A DNA stretch of 18,804 nt, taken from Scleroderma bovista (Eukaryota > Basidiomycota > Agaricomycetes > Boletales > Sclerodermataceae). The stretch is from positions 1 to 18,804 of the forward strand of contig JAYMGJ010000319.1 of assembly GCA_037178675.1 (NCBI GenBank), given 5' to 3'. The notes under the pieces were generated by a model, which ran no database searches, had not been told where the DNA came from, and was given only the letters and a program-made list of their open reading frames with translations. Every line of letters starts with the position of its first letter. Within the stretch, counting starts at the first letter, position 1. Position numbers and translations under genes: made by a program. Positions 1 to 8,169 of the stretch are shown here, piece by piece.

Positions 1-555
1 GGAGGTTTTATTAAAATTGTTCATCCTTTATTCGAGGTAAGTCCATTGCACTGTATGACGATGCACATGACATATTGACAACATTTGTCACAGCGAAAAG
101 ACCCAAATGACAAGAATGGTACATCTACAATGGTCTTCACATGTATAACCCCACTGGCGCTGACTACTGTACATGCAGGGATCGATGAAACGACCAAAAA
201 CTGGCCTGTCCAAGAGCGGTGCAAGACCCAACTCGCTGCATTACTTAACACACATGTTGTCGTTCCTTTTCCAGTATTCAATACAACAGGTTCTTGGATT
301 GAGCCTCAACACTATCTAGAGAAGATTGCTGGCACCATCGTGCAAGTACACTTTGCCATCCAGCACTGCTTCATCAAAAAAGACAAACGTCAAACTATTT
401 TTTCGGCATCCATCCATGAAATGAATATCCTACGTCATGCAATTGCGCCACCCACTAGTCCCATGAAAAAACACCGTTTCATGGATGGCCCTATCACGAT
501 GCAGGCTAGCAGCAGTGCACCTTCGACGCCGACAAAGAAATCTAAACGAGGGTGA
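1..555 (+). CDS. Hypothetical protein, 3' end of a spliced gene
   Basis: The gene runs in from the left edge. Exon 1-36 ends at GAG|GTAAGT; a 57-nt intron (37-93) with an ATTGAC-type branch site ends in TCACAG, and the reading frame continues from 94 to a TGA at 553-555. About 165 residues are visible. The middle has a compact alternation of hydrophobic and polar residues (FTCITPLALTTVHAG, later WIEPQHYLEKIAG and VQVHFAIQH) that looks like a folded domain. The C-terminus is Ser/Thr/Pro-rich, then basic (STPTKKSKRG), probably disordered and possibly a nuclear signal. I recall similar unnamed proteins with a 'hydrophobic strand, KDK, IHEMNILR, P-rich tail' pattern in mushroom fungi, but cannot attach a function. 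No stop or frameshift is seen, so it may be an intact gene. An ATG-like start inside the exon was not chosen because the upstream exon splices in frame. Confidence 0.6.
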
Positions 556-1769
556 AACGTAAGTAAATTCAATCTGTCTACAATAAAAGTGACTCGCTCA
601 CTTTCAGAAAATAGAATTAAGGAATGACACGGCTCAACCTGTGACAAATGAAATCAGGCACTGTCATAGTATGTCTCAATGCCAACAATTACCGCTGTCG
701 TTAACAATAATATGCAGAGACACTGTCAATCTGAAACTCTTTTATACTTCAACTGTATAGCTATGAATCTGATACTTTACAATGTGCCTTGTCTGTGATT
801 GAAATGCATGTGTTTAATATGTGTTTTATTTAAATAGTCAATATGGCCAGAAGGGATTGAGCAACGGAAACGGTCAATGGCTCGTGGAGTGTTGATCACC
901 AGTAAGTTTGAGTCATACTCAACAAAGTCTTGAATATGCAACTGAACCTAGACCAAACAGTAGACATACTGCGCCACGGAAGTCTCCACATCCACTTCTG
1001 CAAAGGACTTAGTCTTTCACAGGCTCGTGAAATCGCTCTCATGCCAATGCAAATACCAACTTTCTTAATAGAAGACCCTCAATTCAATGGTGAGCTAAAA
1101 AGTCACTACGATACCAAAACATAGATACTTAAACAGCAACAGTGATCGTGTGATCTGTAATTTGTCTGGGATGGCCATTGTATACTTTTAACAAAACCGA
1201 CGCAGAAGCAGTCATGCAGTTTATAGAATCAAGGATGTTGGCATCCGACTTTGCAGACTACTATTCTAACTAAATCACTCATAGAAGAACTTCATAAACT
1301 ATTGTATTTAATGATCTGAAAGTTATACTCCGTTGTAAAAGTTATACTCTGTGATAAACAAGGTGACTGCCGGCGCAAGCTCGGCCATATTGAATGAACA
1401 GGGAGGAAGGAAAGAACAGCGAGAGAAATGGCGAGTGAGAGGGAACCGCATTGTAATAATGTTGCAATACTATTGTAACTCCGATAATGTCACGGCAATC
1501 TTATCACATCGCCATTGCCAAGGCACCAAAATCGTACGTCATTGCAATGGACTTAGGAAATTTCCGACATAGAACAGTGCCGCCGCAGACGGCAAACACC
1601 TTGTCTAACACGTAAGGCCCACTGTACAGTTACATCGTCATCTACTGATTACCAACCATTTCACTCCACAAATTAATAAGGCCTATTCTTGCTCACCAAG
1701 AACCTTGGCCTGGCAAGCATATTCCTCCATGAGAGTGTCAGATTTGTATTTAGGTGAATTAGTGCAGAC
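556..1769. other. Intergenic stretch without a recognisable gene
   Basis: About 1.2 kb, AT-rich in its first half. Short open frames at 930-1124 (+) and 1351-1572 (+) have no family signature and no convincing splice partners. A frame around 842-930 reads WPEGIEQRKRSMARGVLIT before a TAAGTT, which could be a lone exon fragment but has no supporting context. A small imperfect tandem duplication of an AAAGTTATACTC unit lies at about 1318-1355. I see no RNA gene or transposon end here. Confidence 0.4.
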
Positions 1770-2516
1770 TTACGAAGCATCCTTGATTACAGTGATCTGA
1801 GGAGTCAACAAAGCACACTCAGTATCGCAAACCATTCCTCCTAATATCCAACAAACATCCATACATCCGAAACATGCAAAAATGTCTTTAGAGGAAACAG
1901 ACACACGAGGGAGTCTTTTTATATCCACCCACATGCCTCGTCCATCAGCCAGTGTACGTGGCGATGTTTTGCACGAGATGTTGTACTGATGCGCTTCAGC
2001 ACAGTTAATATTCTAGCAAAAACCCCATTCCACGTATTTCCTTAGAGCATTAAAAGTGTTACATCCACGGCGACCCACATATAAGGGTCTTGGATTAACC
2101 ATTGAGAGGCCACGGAACATGAGAGCTAGGTAAGCACAGAAAATGCGATCAGGCAAGATGAAATTCATAACTGCGGTGCTGTGGAAGTGAAAAATAGGTG
2201 GTAGACCTGTGCTTTTTTGGGAGACCACGACATCGAGCCTACGGATGCTGTTGGAGAGATTTAGTACAGTGTTGATTTTGGAATGGGAGTAAGGTGAGTT
2301 GTCAATAATGCCTTGGTGGACAAGTTGATACCCTTCATTGTTGAGCAAGGTCACTAAGTGATGCGCATGGCGGCGAGGCACATAGATGTCAAGATCCGTA
2401 GGCGACCAAGGGGTAGATTTGGCTAGGAGGAAATGAAGAGCGGTGGATCCGGAAATGACAGCGTCACAAGAGCGCAATATCTCAAATAAAATATCGCTCT
2501 TCGCAAAGAATGGTAT
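1770..2516 (-). pseudogene. Nucleotidyltransferase-fold-like protein, broken
   Basis: Reading on the minus strand from about 2516, the frame gives a domain with ISGSTALHFLL followed about 17 residues later by DLDIYVP. That is the GS...DxD arrangement of the nucleotidyltransferase fold (GS codons near 2445-2450; Asp codons at 2394-2396 and 2388-2390). It continues with a predicted beta strand IRRLDVVVS and a conserved-looking FHFHSTAVMNFI segment. I recall a large unnamed Agaricomycete family with this pattern, often as multicopy proteins with an N-terminal F-box-like part. The frame meets a TAG at 2013-2015. The same frame then stays open to the TAA at 1770-1772 and still resembles the family's C-terminus (a TLADGRG segment, then WILGG), so the TAG looks like a nonsense mutation. 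No family-like N-terminus is visible; the open frame above 2516 is antisense to helicase coding sequence. No function is assigned beyond the fold. Confidence 0.55.
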
Positions 2517-2689
2517 AGTGATTTTTTTTCTAGGTAAAGATGCGCAACAGTAGTGTTGCATGCACTGGAAGCTGCAAAGGAGGCAATGTTGCGAAGGTTG
2601 CTGTATGCGAATAATTCGTCGACAAGATGACTGTTGTCCATGAACACAATAGCAGGTGAGACGATACCGTCCGCAGGAATGTTGGGCAT

Positions 2690-3360
2690 GTTCAGCGAAA
2701 CCGAAAACAGGATGAGGAAGAAACCGTCGCGAACAGGCTGGACTGGCTGACAAAGTGGACATCGCGATTGGCATGGAAGTAATGGTGACATTCAACGTTT
2801 CCACGGACCTTGATGTTGCCAATGGAGCACGCGGACATATAGTGGATATTATTCTCAATGCTCGAGAGGAGATGAGCACTGTACCCTCACTCACGAAGGT
2901 GCTGCAATACCCACCTCTTTACATTCTTGTGCAAATGATACGCACCAAAGCTGACCCGCTGCCAGGATTAGAGATGGGAGTACTTCCAATTACACCCCTG
3001 ATGAGGACATTCAGCATCGTGACATCTAGTGGCAACAAAGTTACAGTCACCAGGCAACAACTTCCAGTCATGCCCACATACGCGTTCACCGACTATTGTT
3101 CCCAAGCCCAAACAATAGAGCATTGCATAATCGATCTCGGCACTCCTCTGACTGGCAAACTGACTCCTTTCAACGCATACGTCGCATTATCACGCAGTCA
3201 CAGAAGAAACACTGTGCACCTATTGCGCGATTTCGATGAACATTTATTTACCCATCACCCCAGTGAACACTTATGGATTGAGGACGAACGGCTTGATGTA
3301 CTCGATAAAAGATCAAAAGAGAAATGGCAGGAAGCCATTACACAACAGGCATTAACATAG
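2690..3360 (+). pseudogene. Pif1/Helitron-type DNA helicase, C-terminal fragment
   Basis: The frame 2755-3360 encodes the C-terminal third of a Pif1-like superfamily 1B helicase of the kind found in fungal Helitrons and free-standing Pif1 paralogues. It shows DIAIGMEVMVTFN and NGARGHIVDI (OB-like insertion), RTFSIVTSSG and VTRQQLPVMPTYAFTDYCS (motif V region), then FNAYVALSRS (motif VI) and a HLLRDFDEHLF tail. Immediately upstream, 2690-2751 encodes VQRNRKQDEEETVANRLDWL in a different frame. The family normally reads LDWLT-DKVDIAIG straight through, so there is a frameshift near 2748-2753. The ATPase half with Walker A and B is not visible upstream, where an opposite-strand pseudogene occupies the DNA. 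The enzyme cannot be functional as it stands. A Helitron remnant is possible, but no Rep/HUH domain or Helitron terminus was found. Confidence 0.75.
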
Positions 3361-3437
3361 TGGTGTTGAGGCTGACATAGCCACAAGCTGGCAGCCACCT
3401 CCTAAACCCCTAAATACACAGTATATAGCTTGAGTAG

Positions 3438-3443
3438 AATAAA
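3438..3443 (+). promoter_or_regulatory. Polyadenylation-type signal AATAAA
   Basis: An AATAAA lies 78 nt after the helicase stop codon, a plausible position for the 3' end of that former transcript. It is a single hexamer match in AT-rich DNA, so the evidence is positional only. Confidence 0.3.
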
Positions 3444-4372
3444 GGGGGCTAATAACAATTGGCTCTGTCTGATCCTGAGTCTCTCAGCCTAGCTAAAGCT
3501 TCTGCTTCCGTCCCACGGACCTATTCACTCGCATCACTCGCTCACAACAAGTGGTCGTAGTAAGAATGGATGTACAGCTAACCAATCGTGATTGAATCGG
3601 AGATGGCACGAATACCAACGGACAGTGAAATTCATGACATCGCGGATGTTCAAAATATGTTCACACATTTCGGGTGGGAGTGACCTTGTTAGACAAGGTG
3701 ACTCACTGTTTCTCTGTTCTCTTGTTGCTTGCCACTCGATTATCAACAGAGGACGGCATGTGTGGGGTCTGTCGGGTGCCATACGAGGGCTGCTGCCCGT
3801 GATGCATCGTGTAAGACGCCTGGGGATGATTGTCTGCTGAGTACTTTTCCTTTGCACCCATCTACGATGTATCACCGTGCTTTTGGAGTCTGGTAAGGGT
3901 GCAGCCACATATTTAGGGGAATACAGAGGTAGTCTGTCCCGCCTCATGCCAGGGATGCACGGGACTGATGCTTGCTCCCACAGTCACCACGGAACGAAAG
4001 TACGTCAACCGCGGGTGTAGTTGACGCTTCTTGTATCGTTACATCAATATCCATAATGTATTTCTCGCTGCTGCAACACTTGTCTCGGTGAGAAACATCC
4101 ACTGCTGATGTCAATAACACCCGCACACTGGCAAGTATAGGATCAAGTGAATGCGCACATGCATAGTGATACACAGGACTTCCCGTAATGTAGCTAGCCC
4201 AAACCAAACCAAGGCTAGGCTCCTATTGAAAGTTTCTAACGTACACTTGGATAGCGCGCCAATTCGAGCAAAGGAAGCAGATTGATCAGCACGAAGTCAA
4301 AAATGCTGAATATAACTCTCTTGATTCTTGGTAGCACTGATAAGCCAACGCATGGTGCCACGCAAAACCACT
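3444..4372. other. No recognisable gene; one transposon-end match
   Basis: About 0.9 kb with only short, unconvincing open frames on both strands (for example 3534-3947 and 3944-4207, minus). None shows a family motif I can defend. The only structured signal is the 16-bp match to the palindromic element terminus at 3913-3928, listed separately. Confidence 0.4.
3913..3928 (+). repeat. Isolated copy of the palindromic element's terminus
   Basis: TTAGGGGAATACAGAG here is identical to 5868-5883, the left end of the 845-bp palindrome, and in the same orientation. The match stops after 16 bp, and no CGTTTTC repeats follow. It may be the relic end of another family member or of a larger composite element. 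A chance 16-bp match to that particular end is unlikely in an 18.8-kb window. No convincing target duplication with the right end at 6713 was found (CACATATT against TTGAAATT). Confidence 0.5.
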
Positions 4373-4373
4373 C

Positions 4374-5868
4374 ATAGCGTATCCTGAGGCTGCGCCTTTC
4401 CATATATCATCTCCGGGTTTATCTCCTTCGACCTTCCTCCCTGCTGACCACCAGGGCTCAGCGGTCACCCATCCCCATACGCCACACGCTCCCTCTGGAT
4501 CTCACTCAAACGCCTCCACCTCCTTCAGCCATCGTATCATTCACAACCGTACCCAGGTCCTTCCCCCGATCCGCCTCCACAATGACCAAGTCGTCCACCC
4601 TCATGCCAAGCGTGAGATCTGTCAGGTAGAACAGATGCGCCCAGCTTTGAACTCTGACGATGTAGAGTGGCCAGGACGCGGGTACGGAAGAAAGAGGGAC
4701 GACCTTGCCGAGATCGTTGAGATTGGGCATGGGTGCGTCCGTGGTACGTCGCTGCATTTTCTGGGGGTAATAGGGCCCCTGCTGAGGCTAGATAGGCCTG
4801 CCTGTCATCGGCGAGAGCGATAACGAACGCCCAGATCGCCTTGAGACGTCAAGCGGATGTACGTCGGGGAATCATTCCCCTACGAAGGAATGTACTGAAT
4901 AACTTTGGCAGGAATAAACCATGTAATGCGAGAGGACTGCAGTTGTTGTTGCTGCCATTGTTGCCACCGGTGTGGTATTGGGCATCTATCAACTGCTGCT
5001 CGAGCTGGCTGCGAGGGGGACTAGCGCCAGCGGACGGACCACTATTGCTGGGGCTCCGAGAGAGCCGAAGCGCTACCGGGATGTAACGGATGCGCCACTG
5101 TGGATATTGAGGTTGATAAACTGATAGGGGGACCGCGATCCGGCGAGAGTGGGCTCTGAGACATGGGTGCGTAAATGGCAAGCGAGGATGGCTGGCTAGG
5201 AGGATGAGCGGAGGAAGAGGAAGCAAGACCGTCCTTGGAGAGGCTCAACGCGCCAAAGTCGTCCGACAGAGGGAGGCCGCTGCCGCCATAGGTGGATGGG
5301 TGTAAACCGCTCGGGCACGCGGACTCGTCGTGTCCTGGGGCGTTGAACCCGACCACGGGTCTGCGCGGCTGGACAACGCTGACCTGTCGCTTGCTGGTCG
5401 TGCCACTGCCGCCATCGCCATTTTCAGCCTTGGGTGGGTACATTCCAGCCCAGAGCTCGTGGACTGTCGAGCCGTCGTTCAAAAGAATCTGGCCGACATC
5501 CATGACAAACGGTCTTATATTTGAAGAGTCAATCGTCTGCCTGTTGGTGGGATAGCTGTCTCCGTCTCCGCTGAGGAATCATGGTGATCTGCCTATAGTA
5601 CCAAGTTAGCCGTACGGGGTTTGATGTCACCATAACGAGAACCAAGGATATCGAGCAGGTTGGAATGGAAAGAGGTCGCCTCTGACCATAGGTTCTGGTT
5701 TTGAAACAGGCTCAGGGGACCTCCGGGACAAGTGGTTGTCGCGAGCGGGTGGACCTGCTGCAAGTGGGATCCGGGGGAAAGGGACAACTGAGTAGTAAGG
5801 TGGTGGACAAGAGTGTCGGAATAAGCCTCTGACGGAGAGCAAAAGGGAAAAGGACTCGAGGGCAAAAT
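4374..5868 (-). pseudogene. PSP1-domain protein, degraded and 5'-truncated
   Basis: Minus-strand fragments in three frames line up as one fungal PSP1-type protein. From 5865 down to about 5610: a Ser/Pro-rich part ending in LWSEATSFHSNLLDILGSRY. From about 5577 to 5042: GDGDSYPTNRQTIDSSNIRP, MDVGQILLNDGSTVHELWAG, then a long Ser/Pro-rich linker. From about 5110 to 4850, in another frame: SPPRSQLEQQLIDAQYHTGG and an Asn-rich piece. From 4757 to 4506: the PSP1 domain core (LFYLTDLTL, VDDLVIVEADRGKDLGTVVN), then EINPEMIYGKAQPQDTL ending near 4374. In the domain the strand LYIVEFKAGRTDLFY is disturbed by small compensating indels near 4630-4660, and frames shift elsewhere. Yeast Psp1 is known as a high-copy suppressor of DNA polymerase alpha mutants; its biochemical role is not settled. 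The 5' end stops exactly where the palindromic element begins, and the C-terminal third of the PSP1 domain is missing, so this is a fragment. Confidence 0.7.
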
Positions 5869-5886
5869 TAGGGGAATACAGAGTGG

Positions 5887-5939
5887 CGTTTTCGCGCCGT
5901 TTTCGAGCCGTTTTCGAGGCCGTTTTCAAGTTCGTTTTC
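5887..5939 (+). repeat. Five phased CGTTTTC subterminal repeats (left)
   Basis: CGTTTTC occurs at 5887, 5898, 5909, 5921 and 5933: spacings of 11, 11, 12 and 12 bp, close to one helical turn. They sit 18 bp inside the left terminus of the palindrome. Such one-face-of-the-helix arrays are typical of multimeric protein binding sites, and transposase binding is the obvious candidate. Confidence 0.7.
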
Positions 5940-6181
5940 GCAGCTGAGTTTCAAGTCTCAGTCGCACGTGACTACCATATAAGGCATAGCGTATTATCTA
6001 ATGTGAAAGGTTTGGTCGGAGCGTGAATAGTCAGGAAGCAAACCTTCGAGTAGTATTGACTACCAAATGGTACAACATAGTTCACTAAAAAAAATGCGGA
6101 ATAAAAAAAGGGATGTAAAGTTAGTCCATACTATCAAAATGACATAAATGAGGAGGTATGATGAAGCAAAAAAAAAGATGT

Positions 6182-6250
6182 ACAGAAGGGGACTTGAACC
6201 AACAACTTAGATAAAAAAGAAGGGATGTCAACCACTAGGCTACTCAAGCC
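6182..6250 (-). ncRNA. tRNA-like Pol III unit in the left arm
   Basis: On the minus strand, TAGCCTAGTGG (6242-6232) fits the A-box consensus TRGYNNARNNG, and GGTTCAAGTCC (6200-6190) fits the B-box GGTTCRANNCC. A T-run follows on the same strand at about 6176-6168. The start-to-start spacing of 42 nt is close to that of a class I tRNA. No acceptor stem or proper anticodon arm can be formed and a T6 run occupies the anticodon-loop position, so this is a tRNA-derived relic or SINE-like head rather than a working tRNA. Confidence 0.45.
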
Positions 6251-6330
6251 ATCAATAGTGAAAGCAACAATGCAAATATGAGAAGTTGACTATATTTAGT
6301 TATATTTACATTGTTGCTATACCTGATATT

Positions 6331-6413
6331 GGTTTTGTAGCCTAGTGGTTGACATCCCTTCTTTTTTTATCTAAGTTGTTGGTTCAAGTCCCCCTCTGTA
6401 CATCTTTTTTTTT
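6331..6413 (+). ncRNA. tRNA-like Pol III unit in the right arm
   Basis: Inverted counterpart of the left-arm unit: A-box TAGCCTAGTGG at 6338-6348, B-box GGTTCAAGTCC at 6381-6391 and a T9 run at 6405-6413 that could terminate Pol III. The A-to-B offset of 43 nt matches an intronless class I tRNA. The T7 run at 6362-6368 lies where the anticodon loop would be and could end transcription early. The two units face away from the centre, so Pol III transcripts would read outward through the arms. Confidence 0.45.
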
Positions 6414-6642
6414 GCTTCATCATACCTCCTCATTTATGTCATTTTGATAGTATGGACTAACTTTACATCCCTTTTTTTATTCCGCATTTTTTTTTAGTGA
6501 ACTATGTTGTACCATTTGGTAGTCAACACTACTCGAAGGTTTGCTTCCTGACTATTCACGCTCCGACCAAACCTTTCACATTAGATAATACGCTATGCCT
6601 TATATGGTAGTCACGTGCGACTGAGACTTGAAACTCAGCTGC

Positions 6643-6695
6643 GAAAACGAATTCGAAAACGGCCTCGAAAACGGCTCGAAAACGGCGCGAAAACG
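6643..6695 (-). repeat. Five phased CGTTTTC subterminal repeats (right)
   Basis: Mirror image of the left array, read as GAAAACG on the plus strand from 6643 to 6695, with the same spacing. It is preserved in both arms, consistent with shared descent of the arms or with functional constraint. Confidence 0.7.
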
Positions 6696-6713
6696 CCACT
6701 CTGTATTCCCCTA

Positions 6714-7015
6714 TTGAAATTCAAGAAAGACGCGTACACACGTTGTGTTCCCAGTCAAGCACTTCATTCATCCCTGGAAGGGTCATGACGTGCCCCTGCG
6801 GTTAAGGTTCCTTTCGAACACCCTGGGTTAGTTGGTCTACTATGGGTGGGTCAAGCAGAGGTATCAAACAAGGACTCTTCTGCTACCCCAGGCCCACATG
6901 CAAGTGCAGTCTGTTCCCAAGCCCCAAGTCTCGGTGAACTTATACATTATCGTTTGATTCCTGAACTTCTCAACTACGACTGCCGTCCCTTGTGTGGTTT
7001 GTGAAGTTAACAGAA
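6714..7015. other. Diverged DNA, possibly P450 N-terminus and upstream region
   Basis: No intact frame. Around 6850-6890 the plus strand reads VKQRYQTRTLLLP, reminiscent of the basic linker before the Pro-rich hinge at a P450 N-terminus, so the start of the pseudogene below may lie here. The rest is not recognisable. Confidence 0.3.
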
Positions 7016-7375
7016 ACATACGGCCCTGTATTCTCGTTACAGCAAGGATTTTAATTACTCATCGTTATCGGTAGATACAGCGCAGCCATAAACACCATGG
7101 AGAAGCCAGGGTTGCTTCTCTCACCGATCGTCCACGGTCTGTTCATGGAGTGGAATTCTCTGTGAATCTCGCTCGTAGGGAATAGGGATAGGCTCTGCTG
7201 TTTTCACAGGTATGGATCAATGCAACTTCAATCCTCAAGCTTTCTCATGCTTTGCGTAGGGTGCTTCGTGCGTATCTTCAGCCCAAGGTAGCTACAACAT
7301 ACGAGAGTTCGCAAACCAGGCATGCGAAAGAGATATACTGGACGATCCAGCGAACCACCAGGAGCATGTGAAGCG
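7016..7375 (+). pseudogene. Cytochrome P450 (CYP5150/5144-like), N-terminal part
   Basis: Segments in three frames align with the N-terminal third of an Agaricomycete P450: TYGPVFSLQQGF (7016-7051), a TAA at 7052-7054, then LLIVIGRYSAAINTMEK in the same frame. Next, in another frame, LTDRPRSV near 7110-7135, then LSHALRRVLRAYLQPK (7240 onward) followed by TYESSQTRHAK, and after a further frame change DILDDPANHQEHVKR (7332-7375). The last exon ends CG|GTGAGT at 7375/7376 and its continuation lies about 7.3 kb downstream at 14675. P450s of this kind are heme monooxygenases, normally membrane-anchored in the ER. Stops and at least two frameshifts make this copy non-functional. The subfamily assignment is from memory of the pattern and approximate. 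Confidence 0.75.
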
Positions 7376-7463
7376 GTGAGTTTCTTGCTGCATTATACGC
7401 CTTAGGACCATATGCAGAGGACTCAGGAGACACAGAGACAACCAGATATGAATCTTCAAGGGC

Positions 7464-7471
7464 TTGACGAT
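7464..7471 (+). repeat. Left 8-bp target site duplication
   Basis: TTGACGAT directly precedes the left terminal inverted repeat and matches 14653-14660, directly after the right terminal repeat. It lies in the P450 intron. Confidence 0.8.
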
Positions 7472-7493
7472 TAGGGCTCCGTGAAAAACTCCA
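7472..7493 (+). repeat. Left terminal inverted repeat
   Basis: A 22-bp sequence beginning TAGGGCTCC and ending AACTCCA, identical to the reverse complement of 14631-14652. Identity ends right after CTCCA, defining the inner border. Confidence 0.9.
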
Positions 7494-7499
7494 GCCGGG

Positions 7500-7573
7500 A
7501 GTTATTGACATGTTATTAACCTAGGAAGGTCTGGGGGGGTTATTGACACGAGTTAATAACTAGTTATTGACGC
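7500..7573 (+). repeat. Left subterminal GTTATTGAC repeats
   Basis: GTTATTGACATGTTATTAAC at 7501-7520 is an imperfect dyad of GTTATTGAC-type half-sites. More half-sites follow: GTTATTGACAC (7539-7549), GAGTTAATAAC (7550-7560, inverted) and GTTATTGACGC (7563-7573). Probable transposase binding sites; the 20-mer recurs exactly at the right end. Confidence 0.75.
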
Positions 7574-8169
7574 ATTACATAAGCATAGTTTTCTTTTGCT
7601 AGTCTGAGGGTCCCATCTCAGAGACCTTTCTAGTATGGCGTGTTCGACCGGTGTATCAGACAGACAGTGACACGCCATCAATGTGTATAAACGCCAAAAG
7701 TACAATGAGCAGATCTGACATCGATGACAGTGATTTTTTTTTTGCTAATCTTTTTCAATTACAATATAGACCATGACCGCCACCTGCATGACAACAATGA
7801 CAACGACAGCTATAGCGGTGGGCCTATATCCTCTGCTCTGCCCACCCCAGTGCCCCCTTCATGCCATCCATATACCGCAACCTTCTGCAGCTGACTGCCG
7901 ACGCATCGCCTTCTCATGCATCAGGAAAAACATTTTGCTATGTAGCATAGCCACTGAGGTACCATGTCACTTAGAGACTCTAACGTCATATGTCGCATCA
8001 GGCAGGTGATCTGTAGCACTGTCAAGCTGTCACCGCGTGACACATAGCACACAGTCGCCAATATTGTTGATTGTGCTGTCCCAATAGCTCGTATAGTCGT
8101 TATAGCAGTCATTCACACTATGCATTCAATGTAGCCTGTGTGGTCATTATCACATTGTACCCTCAAGTA
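7574..8169. other. Non-coding stretch downstream of the transposase stop
   Basis: About 600 bp inside the transposon. It holds only short open frames with no family resemblance. A T-rich run at about 7733-7741 is followed by an AATATAG that looks like a splice acceptor, but no partner exon was recognised. It may contain the transposase 3' untranslated region. Confidence 0.4.

Larger units (their letters stand above)
5869..6713. mobile_element. 845-bp palindromic foldback/MITE-like element
   Basis: The two ends read TAGGGGAATACAGAGTGGCG and its reverse complement. The arms, about 380 bp each (5869-6250 and about 6332-6713), are nearly identical inverted copies, with scattered single differences such as TAGTATTGAC against TAGTGTTGAC. 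The symmetry centre is at about 6291 and inverted similarity resumes next to the centre (6263-6279 with 6302-6318), leaving only a short loop of about 22 nt; a diverged zone lies between (about 6251-6262 and 6319-6331). There is no protein-coding capacity. The TAGGG ends resemble hAT-type termini, but a clean 8-bp target duplication is not seen. The flanks allow TA or ATT as a short duplication (ATT at 5867-5869 and 6713-6715, if the repeat starts at AGGGG). The insertion truncates the PSP1 fragment on the left and abuts the P450 pseudogene on the right. High arm identity suggests a recent origin or gene conversion between arms. Confidence 0.85.

Noticed and set aside
1351..1572. 73-residue plus-strand open frame
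   Set aside because: No motif, biased composition and no splice partner; likely chance.
2517..2894. N-terminal part of the long minus-strand open frame 2013-2894
   Set aside because: It is antisense to the helicase coding sequence and Cys/Ser-rich without family resemblance; only the part below about 2516 looks real.
1..3360. A complete Helitron spanning the left end of the window
   Set aside because: Only a helicase tail is present; no Rep/HUH motif, no TC start and no hairpin-CTRR end could be identified.
3534..3947. Minus-strand open frame with an LPPEMCEHILNI segment resembling the start of an F-box
   Set aside because: The resemblance is limited to about 12 residues, no further leucine-rich or F-box pattern follows, and the frame runs through a transposon-end sequence.
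5627..5929. Minus-strand open frame crossing the border of the palindrome
   Set aside because: It crosses from the PSP1 fragment into the mobile element in a different frame from the PSP1-like one; a chance fusion.
6331..6397. A functional tRNA gene in the palindrome arm
   Set aside because: A and B boxes are present, but no acceptor, D or anticodon stem pairs, and a T7 run fills the anticodon-loop position.
7024..7034. CCTGTATTCTC as another copy of the palindrome terminus
   Set aside because: Only about 8 bp match the terminus and the sequence is P450 coding (GPVFS).
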